64,000 nt of DNA, taken from the NCBI RefSeq assembly GCF_020085105.1, contig NC_058044.1:29144206-29208205 (forward strand). Direction: 5' to 3'. The stretch comes from Siniperca chuatsi (lineage: Eukaryota; Chordata; Actinopteri; Centrarchiformes; Sinipercidae). The translations under genes and the position numbers were made by a program. Below the pieces are notes generated by a model. That model was not told the origin of the DNA, did no database searches, and worked only from the letters and a program-made list of their open reading frames with translations. Positions 13,201 through 25,200 of the stretch are shown here, piece by piece (positions within the stretch are counted from its first letter, which is position 1; the number at the start of each line of letters is the position of its first letter).

Positions 13201-16200
13201 CGACCTTGTTTTGGTATACGGCATTGAAATTGAACGTTTAATAGTCTTTCCACAGAATCCTTCTTTATCGGACCATTATTTAAAACTTTTGAACTGCTAT
13301 TACTGGACTACACGCCATTAGGCAAAAACTCCTACTCTAGATGTCTGATATCTGATATTGCTGTGGCTAGATTCAAGGAAGCGATCCCATCTGCATTTAA
13401 TTCAATGTTATGTCTCAATATAACAGAGAACTCCTATGCAAATTGCAGCCCCTCCCAAATTGACCATGTAGTTGATAGTGCTGCAGGCTCACTGCGAATG
13501 ACACTCGATTTTATCGGTCCTCTAAAAAAGATGATAATAAAACAAAGAAGGTTAGCATCGTGATATAACTCCCAAACCCACAAATTAAAGCAAACATCAC
13601 GAAAACTTGAAAGGAAATGGCGTTCCAAGAACCTGGAAGAATCTCGTTTAGTCTGGCAAGATAGTCTTAAAACATACAGGAAGGCCCTCTGTAATGCCAG
13701 AGCAGCTTACTACTCATCATTAATAGAGGAAAATAAAAACAACCCCAGGCTTCTTTTCAGCACTGTGGCCAGGCTGACAGAGTCATAGCTCTATTGAACC
13801 ATGTATTCCTATAGCCCTCAGTAGTAACGACTTCATGAGCTTCTTCAATAATAAAATTTTAACTATTAGAGAAAAAATTCATCAAGTCCTGCCCTCAACC
13901 GGTACCGACTTATCTTCAAACACAGGAACCATAGAAACAGCTGTAAAACCTGATATATATTTTGACTGCTTTGCTCCTATCGACCTTCTTCAACTAACTT
14001 CGAAGATTAATTCATCTAAGCCATCAACCTGTCTCTTAGACTAACAATAGTTAATTAGAGGATTTTCAGTCAGGATTTAGAGTGAATCATAGCACAAAGA
14101 GAGCACTGGTGAAAATTACAAATTACCTTTTAATTGCATCAGACAATGGACTTGTCTCTGTACTTGTCTTGTTAGATCTTGGTGCTGCGTTTGACACCAT
14201 TGACCATCTCAACCTCTTACAGAGACTGGAACATGTAATTGACATTAAAGGAGCCACACTAGGCTGGTTTGAATCCTATCTATCAGATAAATCTCAGTTT
14301 GTACATGTTAACGGTGAGTCCTCCATGCACGCCAAAGTTAGTCAGGATTTATCTTTTAACTCCCACATGAAACAAACTTCAAGGACTGCCTTCTTTCACC
14401 TACGCAATGTTGCAAAAATCAGGCACATCCTGTCTCAAAATGATGGGACAGGACGAATGCAGGGTTACTTGTGGTTTCTAGAGTCTCCAAAAGTAGAATG
14501 GGAGCCAGAGCCTTCAGTTATCAAGCTCCTCTTCTGTGGAATCAGGTCCCAGTTTGGGTTCGGGAGGCACATTTAAGAGTAGGCTTAAGACTTTCCTCTT
14601 TGATAAAGCTTATAGTTAGGGCTGGCTTGGGTGAGCCCTGAATCATCCCTTAGTTATGCTGCTATAGGCCTAGACTGCCGGGACACTTCCCATGATGCAC
14701 CTCTTTCCTCTCTCCTTCTCTCCCTCTCCATATGTATGGATTTTTATCCCATTACTGCATGTTACTAACTCGACATCTTCTCTCTCCCATAGTTCTGTGC
14801 TTTCTTGTTTCTCTCCTCTCTCCTTCTGTCACTTTCAGCAGGTATTTCTGCCTCCGGAGCTGCAGAGTCTGGATCTGTGGTTGTGGGCCACTTGCCGCCC
14901 CCGTGTTCCTGCTTGACAACTGCTACTACAGTTGTTGTTATTGGCTCTGTTACTAATACTGATGTTATTTTTCCTATAGCTGTCATTCCTATTATTATTA
15001 ATTTAATAATATTAACACTACAATCACATTTCTACTATTTTAAAAAACCTTTCTCTCTCTAAACCTCTCCTCTCCCTCTCTCTCTCCAAACCTATCTCTC
15101 TCTCTTTCTCTCTCAAAACCAACTTCAAGTGGCCTCATAAAGAGTTCACTCTAACACCCTGCTGACAACAGCAAAGGAGTTTTCTTTTGGTTAAAACTGT
15201 GCTACTCATGTCAGCCTGGCCACTGGTTAAGATTATTATTATTGTCATGGTTGATGACCATGATCTCCCCCGAAACCTCTCTCTCTATCTCTCAAAACCT
15301 AACACAGCAGCGGCAGATGGCCGCCCACCATTGAGTCTGGTTCTGTCCAAGGTTTCTGCCTCATAAAGGAAGTTTTTTCTTGCCACTGTCGCCAAATGCT
15401 TGCTCATAGTGGAATTTGTTGGGTCTTTGTAAATAATATTATAAAGAGTACAGTCTAGACCTGCTATATAGGAAAAGTGCAATGAGATAACTTCTGTTAT
15501 GAATTGGCGCTATATAAATAAAATTGAATTGAATTGAATTGAATATTTACCAAAATTCTGCAGAATAGAAAGTGGAAAAGAAGAGTTGAAAGGGTTGGAA
15601 ATGAACTTAAGTAAATCATCCGCATATAATGAGACGTATGCACAGTGTCTTTCCGAATAAGTGTGTATAAGTATGGGCAGTGTAGCAAGAATATAACTAG
15701 CAGCTCAATAGCTGTTACAAATAAAAGAGGGGAGCGTGGGCAGCCCTGTCTCATGTCCAACGTTGTTGGAGCAGACAGAGGCTACAGGTGAAGAGTACAA
15801 CAGCTTCACCCAGGACACAAAGTCAGGTGAAAGGCCAAATTTTTGCATAATGACAAAGAGGTATTCCCACTCAACCCAGTTGAATGCTTTCTCAGTATCT
15901 AAAGACACAATTATTTCTTGAGTTTCGGGTGGGAAGGGTGTATAAATGATATTAAATCGCTGTTGCAGATTATGAAAACAATTGTGCCCCTGAATACAAC
16001 CAGTTTGAACCTTGGCTAAGACTTTGAAATCTACATTGAGTTGTGGGCAGATAGCCACTGTCAAAGGATTCGGTAACATGGCTAGGGGTAGAGGTGATAG
16101 TAATGTGGAAAACTTCTAAAAAAAATTCAACAGTGAATCCATCAGGACCCAGAGATGTCCTGCTCTGCATAGACTGTGACTGAACATGTTAAACATGTGG

Positions 16201-19200
16201 TAATTTCTTTTCACAAATTGCAGCCATCTCTGTATCTTTCACTTTCAACATTGATACGACAACCCCCCACATCTATACAACAGAACAAAAAGATTTCTTT
16301 GGAAACAAGATGCTTCAAATCATGTTTGGCAAGAACAAAGGGTAAGTACTATGTTTCAGTCGAAAATTTTTGCTGGTAATTGAAAGAGCCACCTATTATT
16401 ACTCATATCGTTAAACACTTGATGTTGATCATTTAGTAGTAGTAGTACAGTAGAAATTACATTTAACACTAAGGCATGAATTTGGAAGAAATGTACATCT
16501 CTGTCCAACTCAGCACATGGTTCCTAATTGTTTTCTCAATGTGGTTCGCTTGCAATATGATCAGAGCTCATAAAGGCAATCTATAAAGTTGCGCCATACT
16601 CTCAAGAAAAAAATCAGCCTAATAAATTCAAAGGCCACTTAACTTCTCCTCTACTTGCTATCTCAAGCAAGCAAGAAGGTAAAGATAATCCCCTTCCTCA
16701 GCAAAGAAAAAGAATAAGCAGAGCCCATGCAGCAGCTTTGTTTCTCTTGACCTGGGACTCACCATGATTGTTGTCCACCAGTCTCAATCGTTGTGGAAGT
16801 GGGTGCACATGCAGAGGCCCAATTTCTACTTCCACAGTTAGCCATAAATGGATGTCGAAATGCCCTTAATCACACGTCTGCATATCAATACAGTGTGAGT
16901 ACAATTTTACCATTTGTGTCACATCAGTGCCAGAGCTACTGTCATTACGTACAGCTGTGGCTTTTCATAGTGCCTGTACCATTCATTCATCACCTGTAAA
17001 CCATCCTTGGTTGTGATATTTACCTCATCATTATTAAATGTCAGAGATGATCAATTATTAATTTATAGCGCTCATATGTGTGCCTCACAATTGAGGATAA
17101 ACTGAAAAGATCATTAACTGCCTCATAAATGGCGTATGCATGTTTTTTGTGCATATGCATTGTTTACACATCTGGACCCTGCTATAAATGAGGTCCAGAA
17201 GATTACTATCATCATGGTTGTTGACCTCATCCACAGGATACTTGTCACAGCATCCCAGCAGCTAAATGGATCTGATGAAATATGCAAATCTGACCATATC
17301 CAAACCCACCAGTGCCTCATTATTCCAGGTACTTAAATATGTTTTGTGAAATAAATATTACACAACAACAATGTAGAAATACTGTATAAAATATAAAATT
17401 AAAACATAGGCTAAATCCAAATATCCACCCTCTGGACTTGCAGACTTTGGTCATACAAACTGTGACATGTCGGACGTGCTCACCATCATCACATCAAGTC
17501 TGCAAAGGCACTATGACTATGACTATGAGGGGATAAAATGCACTATGAGGGGGAATTCAGACCTTAATCACTGCCATAGAACCAGTGCTGGGGGGCTGAT
17601 CCTATAATTAATCTCAGCATGTTTTTCTTGACGGTTCACAACAACAGACTTCACAATGGCAATTCATGTGCAATAACAGTTACTCTACTCAGATACATTT
17701 ATATGGTACAAGTAAATACAAATATGCTATATATCTAAATTGTGTCTAATTTATTGGCAATTTGATACTCATTATTTATATCTCTTATCATTATTAATAT
17801 TAGCCTAGCTGTAGTAAAGGTAGTAGTTGTAGTTTCATTGCAACATCCATCATTTTTGACAATCTGCATTGGCAATCGGGACCTCATAGCCTGTTAAGTC
17901 CACAACTATGCATGTGCAGGGGAAGTCTGGACATTTGGATTCAGCCATGTTTATTACTGTAGCTGAATGATGGTATTTTTTATGAATAGTACTAATCAGA
18001 TGCTATTATCACAGACATTTCTCTCACAAACAAAACAATACCCATCAAGCACATTGGACTGTCGATAGCTGAAGACGCCACACACTCCCAATTCACTGTA
18101 AGAAAATCACAAAGCTCAATAAGTTAGATAAAATGGAAAATACGCTTTTTCTGTGACATTTCTTCAAAGTTCTGAGCAAAAAAATTCAATATGATGAATC
18201 AAATTTCTTTCCCCTCTTATGTTCTGATCTAGGTTTGCAGTCCAAATGTAGTCCATGAATGTTATGAGAACTCCTATCTGAACAACGTGTGTTACGAAAT
18301 CTCCTCTTTCAAACCTGCTTTCCAAGGTAAAAGACATTTAGAGAGTGTAAACGTCTCCTATTCTGTGGTTATAACATCTTGTCCTTTTTGCAGTAAAATG
18401 TTATTCTCAATGTTTTGGTCCAGACTGAATATTCTTTACAAATTTTAACTGTATTGTTTTTCAGAATGCCCAAAAAAGACAGTGGACCTTGTCTTTCTAT
18501 TTGATGGATCAGCGAGTATGACCAAAGCAGAGTTCAACAAAAATAAAGATTTCATAGTGGATATAATGGCCAGCCTTACAAACACATCAATCAAGGTCAC
18601 TGCCACATAATAGCATTCATAGCATACATGAATTTGTTAAATCATATACATAATATATAATCATGACCTTGTCTGTTTTTTTAAGTTTTCAGCAGTTCAG
18701 TTCTCAGAAGATCTAAGTAAAGTTTTTGACTTCAATGACTATCAAGAGGGTAGAGCTCTCAACAATCTTAAGAAAGAACACCATATGAGGAGTCTCACCA
18801 ACACACACAATGCCCTCAGATTTGTGCTGTAAGTTAAATTAAGTGAACAATTCTAAAAATTCTTGAAGAACTGAGTAACACTGAAATAACAGCTGTGTTT
18901 GAGGAGAAAATCCACCCTTGGCCATGTCGTGGTATATTTTTCAGATTTCCACAAAGAAGTGGCCAATAGGAATTGAGGTGTCAAAATAAGATGTTTCCAA
19001 TGTAGTTTAAATAAAGTTTGGCAGCAGGAAATGTTTCAGTTATCAGTTATCATTTTAGTGTCATCCCTCAGAGCAAAGGCTGTAATCAAGACTCAATTTT
19101 CTCGATACTGACCATTATAAATTAAAAAGATTATCAGCATCGTGGAGTAAGAAAGATGACTGAATTACATTTTGATGATTCTAAAAATGGCTTTTACATT

Positions 19201-22200
19201 TGTTTCAGGGAAGAAATCTTAGAAAACCCAGGGGCAGGTGCCTCTCCTGATGCAACTAAAGTTCTGGTACTAATCACAAATGGAGATCCCAGTGATACAG
19301 ACAGAGATGGGATTATTAAAAGATATAATGACAAAAACATCATTTGCTTTGTCATTGGGGTAAGCTGTGATGCAAAGATATATGTATATATATATACTGT
19401 CCCAAGAAGCCTTTTGGAGCCACTGATTTAGGTTAATGAGTATATATCTCTGGTGCAATGATATTCCATTTATGCTTTTACTGTATATACAGCACTGTAG
19501 AAAGACTTGCCCAACTGATCCTAAACCCAACTTTTTCTCCACCCTTTCCACAATCAATTGTAGGAGATAAAATAACCAGTCTGGAAACACTGAAAATAAC
19601 AGTGTCACATCTTCATTTGAATTCTGAAGGGGAAATAAAGCAGCCCTCAATCTAGCTAACAGAAAATAAATTCTGTGTTGAGAAAAAACTAGATTTGGCT
19701 TATGTACAAATAAATCCTGCTATAGGGAAATAAATTCTGAGATGACTGTAAAAGATAAACCAATATGTAACTACACAGTTGCACATTTCTTTTTCAAGTT
19801 GTTTATGCAATTAATAATAACTTTCTGAAAAAAAAAACATTGAATGATTTAGTTAATTCTTTCAGTTTATAAAAATTTAAGTTTAGGATTCTCTGGCTCT
19901 GTTGAATTGCATTGGTGGAGTCAGAATTTCAAGCAGCATTCTGGTTTCAGGTCAGAGATGCTGAGCTGGATAGAGTGAAGGCCATTGCTTCAGAACCTAC
20001 AGACAAATATGTCTTCAAAATTGAGAACTATGACGGACTCACAGGAATACTGGAAAACTTTCAGAAACAGATGTGTAACATGGAAGGTGATGTTTACTTT
20101 ACTTTTTTCCATCTCTGTGCAATAATGTTGCTACAAAAATCCATTTTATCTTCCTGATGTCCTCCTGCAATATAAACATGAACTACTTTTGTCTCATATT
20201 TAGGCTCCAAAGTGGCTCGGTCCAGAGAAATGCCTCAGGGTGGATTCAGTGCTGTCTTGAGTAAGGTGAGTAAAGTCATTGTTATCAGCTGATGACATTC
20301 TTAACACAATTGAAAAGTAAATTTTTTACCCATAATAACACAGTATAGTCAATCATCAAAGTGTCCAGAGTGGAGGTAAACATTAGTATCCTTAGATAGA
20401 AAAGCGAATTGATCATGTTCATAAAAAGATTCAGGACATGCTCATTGAACATAAAATATGATTTAATCAGGCCACGCCATGCACCACACCTTGCTGGACC
20501 ATTATGCCATGGCTTGAATTAAAAACTTATATTAAAACTTCTCATCACCTCTGCAATATCTTTCAGTCTTCATTCTGTGTATAATACTTTGTGCCTTGAC
20601 AAACCGCTCATCTGAAACAAATAAATGATGCAGGTATACCTGGAAAAACTGAAAAAGTTTGATCAGTTTGTTGTGTCCCCTTTTCCAATGTTTGTACTTT
20701 GCAAGGACGACTCATCATAAAGTGTTTAGCCTGGAGGGGATCATGCGTGTGGTCGTGTGTGTGTGCGTGAGCGTGTTCAGCTAATCTCGCATACTACTGA
20801 ATAGCCTAATATTTTTTTGTGCACATTTAGGACTATAAGCTCATTGCTAAAGGACCTCTCGTGGTTTTGGTGATTCACATATTTTTCCTTGCTTTGCTTC
20901 ACCTGTTGCCATGTCGGTATTTTTTTCTTCTTCATGTAATGCGCTATAAATTAAAAAAAGCACTTAAAAGTCTCAGTAATGTAGCTCAACAGCAAGGATT
21001 TAAACAAAACAGTTTATTGACTGCTCTGTTTTATCCCGCCAGTGACTGCTGACTCCTCACGCCTCTTAGATGGCTGGTAGGGGCCGCAAGTGATCAACAA
21101 CTGCTTCAGTTTAGAATCTTGTTCCACTAGGGACAACGTACAGGGTGTTCATAAATGATCTCGAGACTATCTCGCCACTCCTTTACGTATTTCAATTAAA
21201 TTAAATTCCATATTTTTTTATATAGCTCCAATTCATAACAGAAGTTATCTCATTGTACTTTTCCTATAGAGCAGGTCTAGACCGTAACCCACCATGAGCA
21301 AGCAAGCGACAGTGGCAAGGAAAAACTTCCTTTTAACAGGCAGAAACCTCGGGCAGAACCAGACTCAATGGTGGGTGGCCATCTGCCACTGCCGTGTAAA
21401 GTTTAGAGAGAGAGAGAGAGAGAGAGAGAGAAGGGGAAAGGAAAGCACAATGCAAATACCACCTGGTATTTTAAAATAGTAATAATGTAATGGTAGTGGT
21501 AATATTAATATCAATAAGTTAATAATAATAGGAATGACAGTCATAGGAATAATAATGCTAATAATAGTAACAGAGCCAATAACAACAACTGTAGCAGTTG
21601 TCGAGCAGGGACACAGGGGCAACAGGTGGCCCACAACCACAGATCCAGTCTCTGCAGCTCCTGAGGTAGAAATACCTGCTGAAAGCAACAGAAGGAGAGA
21701 GGAGAGAAACGAGAAAGCACAAAACTACGGGAGAGAGAAGCAAAACATTTCTAGGTATGTTTCTGGACTACAGGAGGGCGACCATTGTAATGACTCCGGA
21801 GGGGCATCAGGCCTTCTAAACCTGCCTCGGGCACTTCCAGATTCCTTCTCGGGTTGACTGGGGACTCTGTCTTTATCTCATGGGCCTAATGGCAGCCATG
21901 GTGCAAGAAGTCCCTCTTGCCCTCCTGTACATGCAACCTGTCCAAAGGTGCCTGCTGAGCTTGGTGGAGGGACTCAGCCAACATAGAAAATGGGAGTACT
22001 CTAGGACCGGTGGTCTTTCACCAGCTGGTCTGCTCAGACACATCCTTTGTAGGCTGGGGTGCTGTCCACGAAGGCTGTGGGGTCAACGGACAATGGGCCA
22101 GTCATTGGGTGGCCCAGCACATAAAGGTCCTGGAGCTGAGAGCTCTTCTCCTCACACTCCAGCACAAGGAAGAGGAGACAGGGGGGGCCTAGGCTCCCCC

Positions 22201-25200
22201 ATCTTATGCAAGCTGGCAACTGAACCATGGCAGCGGGCTCACCCCCTTTTCTGCTCAGCTGTAGGATTATAGTGGAAGGGGTGAGGCGGATTTTGGTGGC
22301 TCCTCTTTTGCCACATGCCATGGTTTTCCACCTTTCCTGGACGGAACGTCATGGGAGCTCCCACTTCAGAGAGACCTGCTGTCTCAGGCGAGTGGGACCC
22401 TGTTCAACACCTTTCTGGTGGGGTTCAGATTGGTGGCCTGACCCCTGAGAGGGACAGACTTCTCTAGGCTTGCCAGAGCCTGTATTGAGGCACGGGGTGT
22501 CTTAAAGAGTTACCCTGTACATGTGAAATATGTAATGGAGTGGAGAGATAGTCTCGAGACAATAGTATGGTTACATTGTAACCTTGGTTTACTGAGTGAA
22601 GAGTCTTATCTCTCCAGCTTTTAGGCCACTCTGAGACACGTGTCAATCAAACTATCAGTGATTCCATGCCAGAACAGGTGCCGTGGACAGGCAAGTCGGT
22701 GTGTCTTAAAGGGACAGGTTACCCCAAAATCTTACCTGTAGTGCTATTTATCCATCTAGATTGTTTTGGTGTGAGTTGCTAAGTTTTGGAGATATCAACT
22801 ATAGAGATGTTTGCATTTTTTGAATGTAAAGGGACTATATGCCACTTGGCTCGTGGTGCTCAAAGCACCAAAAAAATACATTTGAAAAACTCAATAGCAA
22901 TGTCTCTTTCCAGAAATCCTCTTTTCCAGATTTGTTGTGAGTAGTTTCATGCAGGGACTCTTTTCTTTCTACTGTGTTTTGTGCTAATTAGCAAATGCTA
23001 CTAACATGCTTAGGTTAACTGGCCTCTATTATGTTCTGATCTAGGTTTGCAGTCCAAGTGTAGTCCATGAATGTTACGAGAACTCCTATCTGAACAGCGT
23101 GTGTTACAAGATCTCAGATCATCCTCAAGAAATCTCCTCTTTCAAACCTGCTTTCCAAGGTAAAAGACATTTAGAGCATGTAAACGTCTACCATTCTGTG
23201 GTTATAACATCTTGTCCTTTCTGCAATAAAATATTATTCTCAATGTTTTAGTCCAGACTGAATATTCTTTACAAATTTTAACTCTTTTAATACTTTTTTC
23301 AGACTGCACAAAAAAGACAGTGGACCTTGTCTTTCTATTTGATGGATCAGTGAGTATGACCGAAGCAGAGTTCAACAAAAATAAAGATTTCATAGTGGAT
23401 ATAATGAAAAGCCTTAACGACACGTCAATCAAGGTAACTGCACTACTGCAACGTAAAGCATTCATAAGACTTATTTGTTAAATTATATATACATAATGTA
23501 TATATACACATATTCATTATGTTACGTATTCATTATGTACATAATGAATACTGTATTATGTTGTCTGCTTTTTTCAGTTTGCAGCAGTTCAGTTCTCCTT
23601 AGACTGCAGGAAAGTTTTTGACTTCAGTGACTATCAAGCTGGTAGAGCGCTCAATAAACTTAAGAAAGAAGTCCATATGAGGAGTCTCACCAACACACAC
23701 AGAGCCCTCAAATTTGTGTTGTAAGTTCAGTTACATTACACAAACAGTTCTCAAACTCTTGAACAACTGAATAACATTAAAATAACAGCTGTTGTTGAGG
23801 AAAAACACTCAAGAACTGGCACAGTACAACTGTAAGATTATAAGCATCTTAAAGCATCTCTAAAACATGTTAATTTATTATTATATTATTATTTATAGAT
23901 GAAGTTTTGTATATTCTGAACATTAAAAATGATACTTTTACATCTGTTTCAGGGAAGAAATCTTAGAAAACTCAGGTGCAGGTGCCTCTCCTGATGCAAC
24001 TAAAGTTCTGGTACTAATCACAGATGGAGATCCCAGTGATGCAGACAGAGATGATATTATTAAAAGATATAATGACAAAAACATCATTCGCTTTGTCATT
24101 GGGGTAAGCTGTGATGTGATATGACATGTCTCATTATTCTTATTCTTATAGTCTTATTTGTCCAATAGATAAATCTCTGTTGATTAATTTATTTATTCAG
24201 TTAAAACAATCACATGTGGTATACCTCAGGGATCAGTTCTCAGAACTGATCTGTTCACTTCGGATGATACACAGTCATACTTATGGAAGCGTATTCGGGA
24301 CTATATTCAAATGATAATGTAAACGTCAATGATGAAATGAAAATGTCATTCCACAATAGCATTATAATTTTCCACATGTGTATGTGTTATTTGAGTAAAA
24401 ATGAAAATGCAGAAATCCAATTTTCACATACTTGTATGTATGTATCATAGAGCTCCCATAGAAGTATGTGAAACTGAAAATGATCATTGGATTATTGCAT
24501 TTTCATTAAAAATTTTTCTCAAATAACACATACACGTGTGGAAAATTATAATGCTATTGTGGAATTATTTTACATTTTCATCAAACAAGTTTGCATTATC
24601 ATTTGAATATAGTCCCGTTTACGCTTCCATACATACTTCTCAGAAAAAAATAATAGTTCAGACGTACATTTAGCAACATGGGAACATTTTAAGTTTGTCT
24701 ATAAGGGTGATCTCAACCTTAAATTGTGAAACTTTTATTGACTCTAGTTTTGAGTCCGTTATTGTGCAAAATTGTGTTGTTTATCTTGCTGACATCAGAC
24801 TTGGAGGTATTTCATAATTTCAAGCAGCATTCTGGTTTCAGGTCAGAGATGCTACATTGGATAAATTTACAGCCATTGCTTCAGATCCAACAGACAAATA
24901 TGCCTTCAAAATTGAGAACTATGACGGACTCACAGGAATACTGGAAAACTTTCAAATAAAGATCTTTAACATGGAAGGTGATGTTCAATTGTTTTTCCCT
25001 CTTCGTGCAATAATGTTACAAAAATCCATTTTATCGTCCTGGTGTGCCCCTGCAATTGTAACATGAAACGCTGTCTTTATATTTAGGTACCAAAGTGGCT
25101 CGGGCAGAAGAAATGACTAATGAAATGTCTCAGAGTGGATTCAGTGCTGTCTTCTACAAGGTGAGTAAAGTCAAAAAGAACAAATCTGGACACATTCAAA

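Noticed and set aside
16764-16893. Possible integrin exon ([11 protein letters not shown]...) between exons 2 and 3
   Set aside because: Its frame does not fit the phase of the preceding exon (the phase-2 reading hits a stop), and joining 16,341 directly to 17,237 gives a better family match ([17 protein letters not shown]).
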